This document shows positions 46,194-56,690 of a DNA stretch of 64,000 nucleotides, piece after piece. Numbering within the stretch: the first letter of the stretch is position 1; every line of letters begins with the position of its first letter. The DNA is taken from positions 167,193-231,192 of the forward strand of contig NZ_MOOY01000009.1 in assembly GCF_001931685.1 (NCBI RefSeq), in the 5' to 3' direction. The translations under genes were made by a program, and so were the position numbers. This stretch comes from Pararhizobium arenae. Lineage in GTDB: Bacteria; Pseudomonadota; Alphaproteobacteria; Rhizobiales; Rhizobiaceae. The notes under the pieces were generated by a model. That model was not told where the DNA came from and did not search any database. It worked only from the letters and a program-made list of their open reading frames with translations.

Positions 46194-46304
46194 TCAGGTT
46201 TCGCCCGCATCCTCACCGGTGTAGAGGCTCAAAAGCACGAGAACACCGATGGCACAAAGTATTACTGCATCAAACCAGGCGAAATAGTTCATAATGGTCG
46301 TCAT
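46194..46304 (-). CDS. 36-residue single-pass membrane peptide
   Basis: A tiny minus-strand frame begins ATG at 46304 after CGGGAGGAT, giving MTTIMNYFAWFDAVILCAIG, then VLVLLSLYTGEDAGET and TGA. One transmembrane helix (about residues 8-28) with a short acidic tail. The good ribosome site and clean hydrophobic pattern support a real small membrane protein in the 600-bp gap between the aminotransferase and ilvC. The rest of that gap shows no other gene. Confidence 0.5.
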   Translation of the reverse strand: MTTIMNYFAWFDAVILCAIGVLVLLSLYTGEDAGET

Positions 46305-46517
46305 CACACGATCCTCCCGATTGTGAAACGTGACGCTCCATCAGTCTGTTCCTCATGTGACGATTTTACAACTGAATTTCCTCAATAAAATCATAAATTT
46401 ATACTGCACCGCAGCAATCTCGTGCACTAAAATGCAAGCGAAACCAGTGCCTTGAATATAGTCTCCGCACTGCAACCATCGTTCCAAGGCTGCCGGCAGC
46501 GATACCCCAAAATGCAG

Positions 46518-46542
46518 AAAGCCGGGAACGAGCCCCGGCTTT
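46518..46542 (-). terminator. terminator of ilvC
   Basis: Stem AAAGCCGGG (46518-46526) with CCCGGCTTT (46534-46542), loop of seven bases, 26 bp beyond the ilvC stop. Confidence 0.75.
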
Positions 46543-46567
46543 CGCAGATGTCTTGGGAGACGATCGA

Positions 46568-48296
<1,729 letters not shown>

Positions 48297-48313
48297 AACA
48301 AGCTCCTCAATCA

Positions 48314-48327
48314 GTACCGTACGGTAC
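48314..48327. promoter_or_regulatory. palindromic operator for TetR regulator
   Basis: GTACCGTACGGTAC is a perfect 14-base palindrome, 18 bp before the TetR start, with extra CGGTACGGTT flank. Position and symmetry fit autorepression. Confidence 0.6.
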
Positions 48328-48498
48328 GGTTCGTGCTTATGACGCAAAGTTTTGATGCCGTCAAGCGGCTTTCTCGCGCTCGAAAAAGCATCTTGGATTA
48401 CCCCCGAAATGGGCATCACGGCACCGGGTCTCCCACCTTCCGTTCCTGTGCCCGCTCCGCTAGTCTCTCTGGAAAAACATAGTCTGAGGAAACCCACT

Positions 48499-48963
48499 GT
48501 GTCGCACCGCCGTTTCATTGCTGCAAGTTCACGCGCGCTTGCCTTGGTTGCAGCCCTCGCGACAGTTTCGTCTCCCGCACGCGCTCAGTCAGAGGGCGAA
48601 GTCTACAGCCGGATCGAGCAGCTGCACGGCAATGCGGAGGCATTTACCGGTCCCTTCGACAACCTCACCCAAGCCATGCGCGACGGCGATGCCGAGACGA
48701 TCGCGGACCTCGCCGAGTATCCTTTGACCGTAAATGCCAATGGCGAGGTTTACGACATCCAGAACGCCCAGGACTTCATCGATAATTTCGATGCGCTGGT
48801 CATGGAGGAAACCCGCAGTGCCGTCGCCCGTCAGCGTTACGACGATCTGTTCGTCAACAGCGATGGCGTGATGCTGGCCAATGGTGCCGTCTGGATGGGC
48901 GCGATCTGCGATGACGGCGACTGCGCGATCTCGCACTGGGCAATTACGGCGATCAACAACTGA
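48499..48963 (+). CDS. secreted hypothetical protein
   Basis: A 154-residue exported protein with signal peptide MSHRRFIAASSRALALVAAL ending SPARAQ. The mature part is acidic with alternating helix and strand and one C-terminal cysteine pair (GAICDDGDCAISH). No family recognised; the shape resembles small NTF2-like proteins. GTG start at 48499 follows GAGGAAA. It lies near another small secreted protein on the same strand. Confidence 0.65.
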   Translation: MSHRRFIAASSRALALVAALATVSSPARAQSEGEVYSRIEQLHGNAEAFTGPFDNLTQAMRDGDAETIADLAEYPLTVNANGEVYDIQNAQDFIDNFDALVMEETRSAVARQRYDDLFVNSDGVMLANGAVWMGAICDDGDCAISHWAITAINN

Positions 48964-49046
48964 AAATTATTTCAAACCAAAAGCATAACTCGAAAAACTG
49001 AATCAGATTGGCAACATCAGGTTCAATGAAGGGGAGGACCGAAACT

Positions 49047-49667
49047 ATGAAAACTCTGCTGGCCGCCTTGGCGGTTCTGATCGCCTCGGCGTTTTCCGCC
49101 GCAGCCGAGGATGCCCCCTATGTCGGGACCTGGGATTGCGAAGTCTCGACCTTCACCTTCACCGCCAATACCTACGATCCGGGCGAAGGCCCTTTACCGA
49201 TCGAGAAGGTCGAGAAGGATGGCGCAAACTACATTCTCACGATGCCCGACAACTACCAGATCGGCCTCTCCAGTGTGACAAGCAGCTCGATGCAATGGCT
49301 CTCCATGGCATCCGGCGATATGTTCAACTGCAAGAAGGTGAAAGCGACCGCCGTTTCCTCTTCCGCCACCGAAAATCGCTGCGGTTGGCTGCAGAACCCG
49401 ACCCCCGGCAACTGGTGGCTGGACGATGCGGATGCCAGCTGGACGATGATGACACAGGGCGGCGGCTACGAGCCGGAAGGTATGGATATCATCCCCGACA
49501 TTTCCGAAGGCGATTACGTGCGCACCAATGGCAATTACGGCTATGCCTGCGCCTGCATGGAGGTGGAAACCGATGCGGACGAAGAGCGCATCACCCGCAT
49601 CCTGTGGTTCCGGCAGTTGTCGATCTCGAAATGCGAGAATGACAACAACCTGGATGACCCTGAGTAA
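49047..49667 (+). CDS. secreted hypothetical protein
   Basis: A 206-residue protein with signal peptide MKTLLAALAVLIASAFSAAA and a mature domain with several cysteines (GTWDCEVST, FNCKKVK, NRCGWLQ, YACACMEVE, ISKCEND). The pattern suggests disulfide bonds in the periplasm. The gene is preceded by GGGGAGG with a somewhat long spacing. No family recognised. Confidence 0.65.
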   Translation: MKTLLAALAVLIASAFSAAAEDAPYVGTWDCEVSTFTFTANTYDPGEGPLPIEKVEKDGANYILTMPDNYQIGLSSVTSSSMQWLSMASGDMFNCKKVKATAVSSSATENRCGWLQNPTPGNWWLDDADASWTMMTQGGGYEPEGMDIIPDISEGDYVRTNGNYGYACACMEVETDADEERITRILWFRQLSISKCENDNNLDDPE

Positions 49668-49710
49668 CGCCGGAGACCGTCTCGAACCTCGCCAGATGCC
49701 GTCACGGTCC

Positions 49711-50175
49711 TTACCGGGCGTAATCCACCGGCACCCCGGCCCCGCTCTTCAGGATTTCCATGGAGATGGAGGCTGAAACATCAAACAGCTCCACCTTGCG
49801 TACGATCTGCTTGTAGATGGTGTCGTAGTGCTCGACCCGCGGCAGCACGACCTTCAGGATGTAATCGTAGTTCCCCGTCAGGCGATGCGCTTCGACGATT
49901 TCCGGAATATCGGCAATCACTTTGCGGAAAAGATCGATCCAGTCATCGGCGTGATGCGTGGTCTTCACCAGCGCGAAGACCGTCGTCGGCACCCCCATTT
50001 TCTCGCGGTCGAGCACGACGATGCGCCGCGCGATGTAGCCGGTTTCCTCAAGCCTCTGGATGCGGCGCGAACAGGCGGACACGGAGAGGTGGACCCGCTC
50101 GGCCAACGCGCCGATCTGAAGGCTCGCGTCGTCCTGCAACAGAGTCAGTATCTTTTTGTCCCGTTCGTCCAGCAC
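49711..50175 (-). CDS. Lrp/AsnC family regulator
   Basis: A 154-residue regulator with an N-terminal HTH (ALAERVHLSVSACSRRIQRL) and a C-terminal RAM effector domain (AHRLTGNYDYILKVVLP). A GTG at 50175 follows CGGAGAAT; the frame is open far upstream. It is divergent from an aspartate racemase-like gene across 165 bp, so amino-acid-dependent control of that gene is plausible. Confidence 0.9.
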   Translation of the reverse strand: MLDERDKKILTLLQDDASLQIGALAERVHLSVSACSRRIQRLEETGYIARRIVVLDREKMGVPTTVFALVKTTHHADDWIDLFRKVIADIPEIVEAHRLTGNYDYILKVVLPRVEHYDTIYKQIVRKVELFDVSASISMEILKSGAGVPVDYAR

Positions 50176-50340
50176 GCGATGATTCTCCGTTGAAATTCTA
50201 CCCCGAACAAATTTGAAGCGCAGTTCGTCGATATCACACAAATCATAAGCGCAAATCTGCGTTTCGCCATCCAACAACGCAATCACTTTCCACCGAAGCT
50301 TCGGCACACTACCCTTAATCGGAAACAAGGGAACATCGAC

Positions 50341-51060
50341 ATGCGCAAGATCGGTCTTATCGGCGGAATGAGCTTCGAAAGCTCGGCTGTTTATTACAAG
50401 CTGATCAACGAGATGGTGCGCGAGCAGCTGGGCGAGCTGCATTCGGCCGAGGTGCTGCTGCACTCTGTCGATTTCCAGACCATCGTCGATATGCAGAAGG
50501 CCGGTCTCTGGGACGAGGCCGCCAACCGCCTCGCGACGGTCGCCTCTAGCCTGGAAGCTGCCGGCGCCGGCTGCACCCTGATCTGCACCAACACCATGCA
50601 TCTCATCGCCGACGAGGTGCAGGCTGCGACCTCGATCCCCCTCATCAACATCATCGACGAGACAGCCGGCGCCATCCGCGACGCCGGCCTCAAACGCCCC
50701 TTGCTGCTCGCCACGCGTTACACCATGGAGCACGGCTTTTATACCGGCCGCATGGCAAGCCATGGTATCGACGTCATGGTGCCGGATGCCGACGACCGCA
50801 CGACGGTCCACAACATCATTTTCGCTGAACTCTGCGCCGGCAAGGTTCTCGACACCTCCCGCCAAGCCCTCTTTGCCGTCATCGACCGAGCCGTCGCCAA
50901 CGGTGCCGACAGCATCATCCTCGGCTGCACAGAAATCTGCATGATCCTTGACCCGGAAAACCTCGCTTTGCCGGGTTTCGATTCGACCCGCATCCACGCC
51001 TGCGCCGCAGTGAAGTTTGCTTTGGCGGATGAGGCTTGTGTGGACCGCGACGCGGCCTAA
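50341..51060 (+). CDS. aspartate/glutamate racemase family protein
   Basis: A 239-residue cofactor-independent racemase fold protein. The two catalytic cysteines are in TLICTNTMH and IILGCTEICM. Start MRKIGLIGGMSFESSAVYY is typical of the aspartate racemase/YgeA group. It may interconvert D- and L-aspartate or a related amino acid. Expression is probably set by the divergent Lrp/AsnC gene. Confidence 0.88.
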   Translation: MRKIGLIGGMSFESSAVYYKLINEMVREQLGELHSAEVLLHSVDFQTIVDMQKAGLWDEAANRLATVASSLEAAGAGCTLICTNTMHLIADEVQAATSIPLINIIDETAGAIRDAGLKRPLLLATRYTMEHGFYTGRMASHGIDVMVPDADDRTTVHNIIFAELCAGKVLDTSRQALFAVIDRAVANGADSIILGCTEICMILDPENLALPGFDSTRIHACAAVKFALADEACVDRDAA

Positions 51061-51358
51061 CGCCAGCGGCGATACGGTTGGTGTCTGTCTGATAGGAACT
51101 CATCTGGACAGATGCCAACAGAAGGCTCCAAAATACGAGCAATATGCCTTTATAATCTGAATTCCGGCTGTGACCTCAACTCTCTGACTAAATCTTTCCG
51201 TCTATATTGATTTCCGCATTACTTGATGCGACAGATGACACCGCAGCAACACGGCTCGTTTGGCGATGCGGTTTCATTTTTTATTGTTGTTTGAACCGTT
51301 CACTCTCTGAGACGATATCACCCAGAACCTGGGTCCGAAGACTAGAGGGGAACTTTAA

Positions 51359-52537
51359 ATGAGCAAAATTACAAAAAATACGAGCGTAACTCTTAACGGC
51401 TCAACCAGCTTCAAGCTCGGAACTGATACCTATACTTGGGACGACCGCTTCATTTTCGTGATTGACGCGTGGGTACCCAACACCGATCCGGTTCGGTCGG
51501 TAACCTTTACGCTGTCCGGCAAAAGCTGGGGTGCATCCTTCCTGAATTTTGGCGGCAATACCAAAACCGTGATTACGGACGCTACGACCGGCGCCGATGA
51601 CGACACCCGCGTCTATATCGATTTCATCGCCCTCTCGAATGCCGGCCCGAACACGGTCACACTTAAAAACGTCGAGGTGCGGACCATCAGCGGCTATGCA
51701 AGCGCCGATACCGTTAGCATTGGCTATTACGCCAATTCTATCATGCTTGGTCGTGGCGATGACAAACTGACCATGACAGGCAACGGCGAGATCGGCTACG
51801 CCGACATGGGACGCGGCAATGACACGCTGACCACCGGTAACGGATATCTTTTCTCGGCCGCGATGGGGCGCGGCAACGACACGGTCAATGTCGGGACCGG
51901 CGATTTCGGCCTGATCGACCTCGGGCGCGATGCCGACATCGTCAAGTTTTCGGCCAACAGCGGCACCGGGAAAATCTACGCCGGAGAAGGCATTTCGGAC
52001 GACCTTGCCGGAGCAAGGGACTTCGATACCGCCGATTTCTCAGCCTTCACGAAAGCGCTGAACATTGATCTCGAGGCAGGAACAGCCTCGACCGACAGCG
52101 CATTCTTTGAAATCCGCGCTTTTGAAAAAGCGATCGGCGGTCGCGGCAACGACACGATCCACGGCAGCGACAGTGCCGATGTTCTGGATGGCGGCGCGGG
52201 CCTGGACAAGCTTTACGGCCATCTGGGCGCGGACATATTCCTGTTCGAAAAAGGCGATACCGGAAGCACCAGAACGACCGCCGATACGATCTACGACTTC
52301 ACGAGCGCCGACAGCATCAACCTCACCCGCTGGGACGCCAACTCGGGCAAGTCCGGCACGCAGGATTTTGCTTTCATCGGCACGAAAGCCTTCAGCGGCG
52401 CCGCAGGCGAACTCCGCTATACGAAGGACACTTCCGATACATGGATCGAAGGCGACACCAACGGCGACAGCAAGGCGGATTTCATTATCCGCCTCGATGA
52501 CGCTCTCAAGCTGACAGCCAGCAACTTCGACCTGTAG
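51359..52537 (+). CDS. RTX-like calcium-binding secreted protein
   Basis: A 392-residue acidic protein with glycine/aspartate repeats of RTX type: YADMGRGNDTLTTGNG, MGRGNDTVNVGTGD, then GGRGNDTIHGSDSADVLDGG and HLGADIFLFEKG near the C-terminus. There is no N-terminal signal peptide, and the C-terminal ending resembles type I secretion signals. The ATG follows GAGGGGAA. The N-terminal half (SKITKNTSVTLNGSTSFKLG) is a beta domain without known match. No type I exporter genes lie beside it. Confidence 0.82.
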   Translation: MSKITKNTSVTLNGSTSFKLGTDTYTWDDRFIFVIDAWVPNTDPVRSVTFTLSGKSWGASFLNFGGNTKTVITDATTGADDDTRVYIDFIALSNAGPNTVTLKNVEVRTISGYASADTVSIGYYANSIMLGRGDDKLTMTGNGEIGYADMGRGNDTLTTGNGYLFSAAMGRGNDTVNVGTGDFGLIDLGRDADIVKFSANSGTGKIYAGEGISDDLAGARDFDTADFSAFTKALNIDLEAGTASTDSAFFEIRAFEKAIGGRGNDTIHGSDSADVLDGGAGLDKLYGHLGADIFLFEKGDTGSTRTTADTIYDFTSADSINLTRWDANSGKSGTQDFAFIGTKAFSGAAGELRYTKDTSDTWIEGDTNGDSKADFIIRLDDALKLTASNFDL

Positions 52538-52630
52538 AAAGATTTTCTTTCAAGGAAACACGGTCGCCCGTGGTTTGGAAACAAACCTCGGGTGATATCG
52601 TGGGAGCCATCCGCGAGCAAGGGCGCTGCT

Positions 52631-53038
52631 CTACGCCACCGTCTCGTCGTAAGCCTTTCGCGCGGCCCTGATCTGCTCGTGATTTTCGGTCGACCACGCA
52701 ACAACCGGCAATACGATTGCCAGAAACGACCGTCCAAGGTCCGTCAATTCGTACTCGACACTTGGCGGCTGCGTCGGAAACACCGTGCGCTTCAAAAAGC
52801 CATCCCGCTGGAGATCGCGCAGTGTCTGCGTCAGCATGCGCTGGGAGATATCGGGAATCATCCGTCGCAGAGCCGAAAAGCGCACCGGTCCATCTGCAAG
52901 CCCCTGGATGATCAACGTGTTCCACTTGCCGCCGATATTGTCGAGCACGTCCCGCACCGGGCAATTCGACATCGTATAGGTCACGCCGCCGATCACCATT
53001 ACCTTCTCGGCACGGGCTGTCCTGGCAATCTGGTTCAT
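52631..53038 (-). CDS. HxlR family regulator
   Basis: A 135-residue winged-helix regulator. Family blocks are [40 protein letters not shown] and [18 protein letters not shown]. The single N-terminal Cys in SNCPVRD is the usual redox-sensing position. It is divergent from a QorB-like gene, the common hxlR/qorB pairing, and likely responds to quinone or electrophile stress. ATG 53038 follows GAAGGAAA. Confidence 0.92.
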   Translation of the reverse strand: MNQIARTARAEKVMVIGGVTYTMSNCPVRDVLDNIGGKWNTLIIQGLADGPVRFSALRRMIPDISQRMLTQTLRDLQRDGFLKRTVFPTQPPSVEYELTDLGRSFLAIVLPVVAWSTENHEQIRAARKAYDETVA

Positions 53039-53131
53039 GCTGATTTCCTTCACTTTAGCGCCTGGGTTACCTCGACGTAACTACGGCATCAAAAACTGCC
53101 ATCTTTACATCCGTGGGCGCTTCACGAAATA

Positions 53132-53160
53132 AGATATGGTCTCAAAAAGGAACCATATCT
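53132..53160. promoter_or_regulatory. inverted repeat between hxlR and qorB-like genes
   Basis: Arms AGATATGGT (53132-53140) and ACCATATCT (53152-53160), nine perfect pairs with an 11-base gap, about 60 bp before the qorB-like start. A smaller repeat GTTAC-N6-GTAAC lies at 53066-53081. Either may bind the HxlR regulator. Confidence 0.6.
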
Positions 53161-53218
53161 CAAATCGGAACTTTCAGCAAGAAAGACACCGGTTTCGGGA
53201 CAATCAAGGGAAACAGTC

Positions 53219-54106
53219 ATGTCCGAAACACTCCTCGTCACCGGCGCCTCCGGCCAGCTCGGACGTCTCGTGCTCGAAGCGCTCCTTACCTCCGGCAAGG
53301 TAGCAGCGACAAGCATCATCGCCACCTCGCGTGATCCGGGCAGCCTGGCCGCCTATGCCGAAAAGGGCGTGCAGACCCGCCGCGCCGATTTCGATGACCC
53401 GGCCTCGCTCGAAACGGCCTTCGCTGGTGCCGATCGCGTTCTCGTCGTCTCGACGGATGCACTGGATGTGCCCGGCAAGCGTCTCGTCCAGCACACCGCC
53501 GCTATCAACGCCGCCAAGGCCGCAGGCGCCAAGCATATCCTTTACACGTCGATGCCGAACCCGGACAACTCGGCGGTCAGCTTTGCTCATGAGCATCTCG
53601 GCAGCGAACAGGCCGTCAAGGCCACGGGCCTGCCCTACACCATCCTGCGCAACGGCTGGTATCAGGAAAATCTCTTCATGGGCCTGCCGCACGCCTTTGG
53701 CGCCGGCAAGTGGTACACATCTGCCGGCGACGGCAAGATCGCCCATATCGCCCGCGCCGATATTGCCGCCGCCATAGCGGGCGCCATGCTGTCGGCTTCC
53801 GATGAAAGCAAAACCTACACCCTGACAGGCCCGGTTGCCCGCACTGCGGCAGAGATTGCGGCCATCGGCTCCCGGATCGTCGGCAAACCGCTGGATGTCG
53901 TCGATGTCACCGACGAACAACTGAGCGCCGGTCTTGCAGGCGCCGGTCTTCCGCCGTTCCTGATCCCGGTCGTCGTCTCCTTCGATACCAACACGCGCGA
54001 AGGCAAGATCGACATGGTCACCGGCGATGCAGAGGCCCTTGCCGGCAAGCCGCTGACGACGCTCGAAACCTTCTTCGAAACCAACAAGGCCGCTTTCGCC
54101 GGCTAA
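53219..54106 (+). CDS. QorB/NmrA-like NAD(P)H:quinone oxidoreductase
   Basis: A 295-residue atypical SDR protein with N-terminal VTGASGQLGRLVLEALL dinucleotide-binding loop and ILRNGWYQENL, a segment typical of QorB (QOR2) proteins. It would reduce quinones with NADPH, protecting from redox stress. It is divergent from its presumed HxlR regulator. Confidence 0.87.
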   Translation: MSETLLVTGASGQLGRLVLEALLTSGKVAATSIIATSRDPGSLAAYAEKGVQTRRADFDDPASLETAFAGADRVLVVSTDALDVPGKRLVQHTAAINAAKAAGAKHILYTSMPNPDNSAVSFAHEHLGSEQAVKATGLPYTILRNGWYQENLFMGLPHAFGAGKWYTSAGDGKIAHIARADIAAAIAGAMLSASDESKTYTLTGPVARTAAEIAAIGSRIVGKPLDVVDVTDEQLSAGLAGAGLPPFLIPVVVSFDTNTREGKIDMVTGDAEALAGKPLTTLETFFETNKAAFAG

Positions 54107-54128
54107 TCCGAAACGACGTGCGGCCGGG

Positions 54129-54881
54129 TCAAATAGCCTGGCCGCATGCCTTGCGGAAGCGGCGCACGGTTTCCGCCATGCCGTATTCGAGCGCATCCGC
54201 CGTGAGACCATGGCCGATCGAGACTTCATCCAGCATCGGAATGTGTTTCGCCAGCAACGGCATGTTGTCGACGGTCAGATCGTGTCCGGCGTTGACGCCA
54301 AGGCCCAAGCCATGGGCGATCTCAGCCGTCTTTCCAAGCTCGATGGCGATCGTCTTAGCCTTGTCTTCGTCATCGAAGCAGCCGCCATAGGGGCCGGTAT
54401 AAAGCTCTATGCGATCAGCGCCGGTTTGCTTCGCAATCGTCAGAGCTTCCTCGTCCGGCACACCATCGGCGAACACAGAGACCCGCAGGCCGCTCTTTTT
54501 CAGGCGGGAAATAACATCGGCCAGAAGCGTTTCATTCGCGCGAAAATCCCAGCCATGATCGGACGTCGCCTGTGCCGGGTCGTCCGGCACCAGCGTCACC
54601 TGCTCCGGCTGGTGGCGCTCCACCAGTTCCAGAAACTCGGCGTTCGGGTAACCTTCCATATTGAATTCCGCTTCGGGAAACTCGTCGTCGATCAGGTTGC
54701 GAATCGGTGCAAGATCGGAAAAACGGATGTGCCGCTGGTCGGGTCGCGGATGAACCGTCAGCCCGCTCGCGCCGGCCTGAAGGGCGATCCGGCCAAGCCC
54801 GATCACGGACGGCCAGGGCAAATCCCGGCGGTTTCTCAGCATCGCGACGGCGTTCATGTTCACAGACAGTTTCGCAGCCAT
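54129..54881 (-). CDS. pdxJ: pyridoxine 5'-phosphate synthase
   Basis: Condenses 1-deoxyxylulose-5-phosphate with 3-amino-2-oxopropyl phosphate to form vitamin B6 phosphate. The 250-residue TIM barrel has [57 protein letters not shown] and [11 protein letters not shown], matching PdxJ closely. It is convergent with the qorB-like gene. Confidence 0.97.
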   Translation of the reverse strand: MAAKLSVNMNAVAMLRNRRDLPWPSVIGLGRIALQAGASGLTVHPRPDQRHIRFSDLAPIRNLIDDEFPEAEFNMEGYPNAEFLELVERHQPEQVTLVPDDPAQATSDHGWDFRANETLLADVISRLKKSGLRVSVFADGVPDEEALTIAKQTGADRIELYTGPYGGCFDDEDKAKTIAIELGKTAEIAHGLGLGVNAGHDLTVDNMPLLAKHIPMLDEVSIGHGLTADALEYGMAETVRRFRKACGQAI

Positions 54882-55208
54882 TTCAGCACTTTCGAAGCGT
54901 TTGACGGTTGAAGGCAGCCCCTTCTATCGCGTCCTCGTGCCCCCCGCAATCGATTGCCTGTCCTGAACGCGTACAGCTAAAGTCTCACGCTTATTTCACA
55001 TCCAATGAAAATTTAATGGAACAAAGCCCCTGACAAGGAGTGCAAATTCCGATTTAATACCAATTCATCTCCAGTCGTGCCTAGCGAGCGCGGAGATGAC
55101 CCCAGGAAGGACTGAAATCGATCCAATGACCCGTTTTGCTCGTCATATCGAGCCCCTTTTCGCAAGACATGACTGCCATGTGGCCCGGCAGCCAAGGACC
55201 GGCGAAAG
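54882..55208. other. intergenic region between pdxJ and the regulator-like gene
   Basis: About 327 bp holding the pdxJ promoter on the left and that of the plus-strand gene on the right. An AT-rich stretch around 54985-55015 could be promoter. No gene, repeat or hairpin stands out. Confidence 0.5.
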
Positions 55209-56372
55209 ATGAGCCCCGAACCGCACGATAGCCTCCGCCCTCCGACAGCCGTTCTGCGTGAGGCGCTGCAGCGCATTCTTGCGAGCGCCTGCTTTGCGCG
55301 CTCCGAACGGTTGCGGGCTTTCCTGAAGTATGTCGTGGAAACCGAACTCGAAGGTGGCGGCGCCCATCTCAAGGGGTACACCATCGCCATCGATGTCTTC
55401 GCCCGGCCCATGGCATTCGATGCCGACGGCGATCCGCTGGTGCGGGTTCATGCCGGCAAGCTGCGCAAGCTTCTGGACAGCTACTATTCAGGGGAAGGCA
55501 AGGACGAGGAATGGCGCATCTTTATCCCCAAGGGCAGCTATGTGCCGGAGTACCTGTATCAGGTAGCCCCACCGGCGGAAGTGGTCGTGCAACAGGCTGA
55601 GGCCGTTTCACCCGCAGCACCATTGCCGTCCTCGACTTCTGCCGAGGCTTCACCCGTCGCCATGCCTCCGGCCGCAACGCGGGCACGACGTTCCTGGCTG
55701 CCGGCGCCGATGTCCTCGCATTTCGCCCTGCTGTCGATCCTGCCCCTGCTGATCGTCGGTCCGCTCGCCACGCCGGCCATGAGCGTCAACGCCAATCTGC
55801 GCATGAATAGTCCGCCGGCGCTGGGCAGCATGCGGTTCGAGCGCGCGCAGGATCTGCCGCAGGTGACCATCAACGGCGCATGGCCACGCAACAGCCTGCC
55901 GGCCCGCTTTGCCGATACGCTTCGCTCGGCGGCCTCGCATTTCCGCACGATCACGACGCTCGGAACGCGCCTGCGCAGTTCGCAGCTGGCCTTCACCATC
56001 ACCGTCGCCGATGACGAGGAAGCCGACGGCATCAAGATCAGCGTCACCAACAACACGACGTCTGACAGCGTTTTCGCCCTCTCGATCGACCGGGATCAGT
56101 TGGAGGACGAAAGCGACATGCTGTTCGAAAGCGTTTCGCTGGCAACGCGCGTGTTCGGCCTCGACGGAGAGATATATCGCTATGCCAGGGCGCACGCGCT
56201 CGAAAGCGCGCTGATGAACTGCATGTCGCTGACCGAAACCTATCGGCGCGAACAGACCAAGGTCGCGTTCCAGGACGCGCGCAAATGCCAGGACGCGCTT
56301 TCCAATGACCGCCGCAACACGCTGAAGTTCATCGTCAGCGCCGGCGCGCTTCCCGCCAGCATAGATCGATAA
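55209..56372 (+). CDS. membrane-anchored regulator-like protein
   Basis: A 387-residue protein. The N-terminal part (about 15-120, with FARSERLRAFLKYVVETELE, YTIAIDVFARP, VRVHAGKLRKLLDSYY and IFIPKGSYVPEY) is the conserved front domain seen in many rhizobial proteins annotated as adenylate cyclase-like or TolB-like regulators. A proline-rich linker and one membrane segment near 175-195 (SHFALLSILPLLIVGPLATP) follow, then a periplasmic domain. It may sense an external signal; the usual cyclase or TPR part is absent. Confidence 0.65.
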   Translation: MSPEPHDSLRPPTAVLREALQRILASACFARSERLRAFLKYVVETELEGGGAHLKGYTIAIDVFARPMAFDADGDPLVRVHAGKLRKLLDSYYSGEGKDEEWRIFIPKGSYVPEYLYQVAPPAEVVVQQAEAVSPAAPLPSSTSAEASPVAMPPAATRARRSWLPAPMSSHFALLSILPLLIVGPLATPAMSVNANLRMNSPPALGSMRFERAQDLPQVTINGAWPRNSLPARFADTLRSAASHFRTITTLGTRLRSSQLAFTITVADDEEADGIKISVTNNTTSDSVFALSIDRDQLEDESDMLFESVSLATRVFGLDGEIYRYARAHALESALMNCMSLTETYRREQTKVAFQDARKCQDALSNDRRNTLKFIVSAGALPASIDR

Positions 56373-56394
56373 TCGGGAAAACCGGGCCGATTCG

Positions 56395-56413
56395 GCTCAA
56401 AGTTGAGCTTTTT
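56395..56413 (+). terminator. small hairpin with T run
   Basis: Stem GCTCA/TGAGC (56395-56399, 56404-56408) with a 4-base loop, followed by TTTTT, 22 bp after the stop of the regulator-like gene. The short stem makes it a moderate terminator. Confidence 0.5.
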
Positions 56414-56690
56414 CATCCTGGTTTTCACGAGAATCCGGCTCGTTTCCGGCAGTTTAACGCGATTTTATCCCTAAGATTACTAATTTTCAGCTTCCCGCCT
56501 CGCGTGTATTCATAGGCTGGGAAGTGGAGAAGCCTGATTGCTCGTCAGGCAAAGCACAGTGGTCTGTCGTAGCCATTCCGGTGGCGTGCAAAGCGAAGAA
56601 GAGCAGGCTTTGGCTGAAGGCCGCGCAAGCGGAACCTCATGCCGAACCGACCTTTCCGCGAATTGGACCATTGTGGAGACTGTCACTCGC

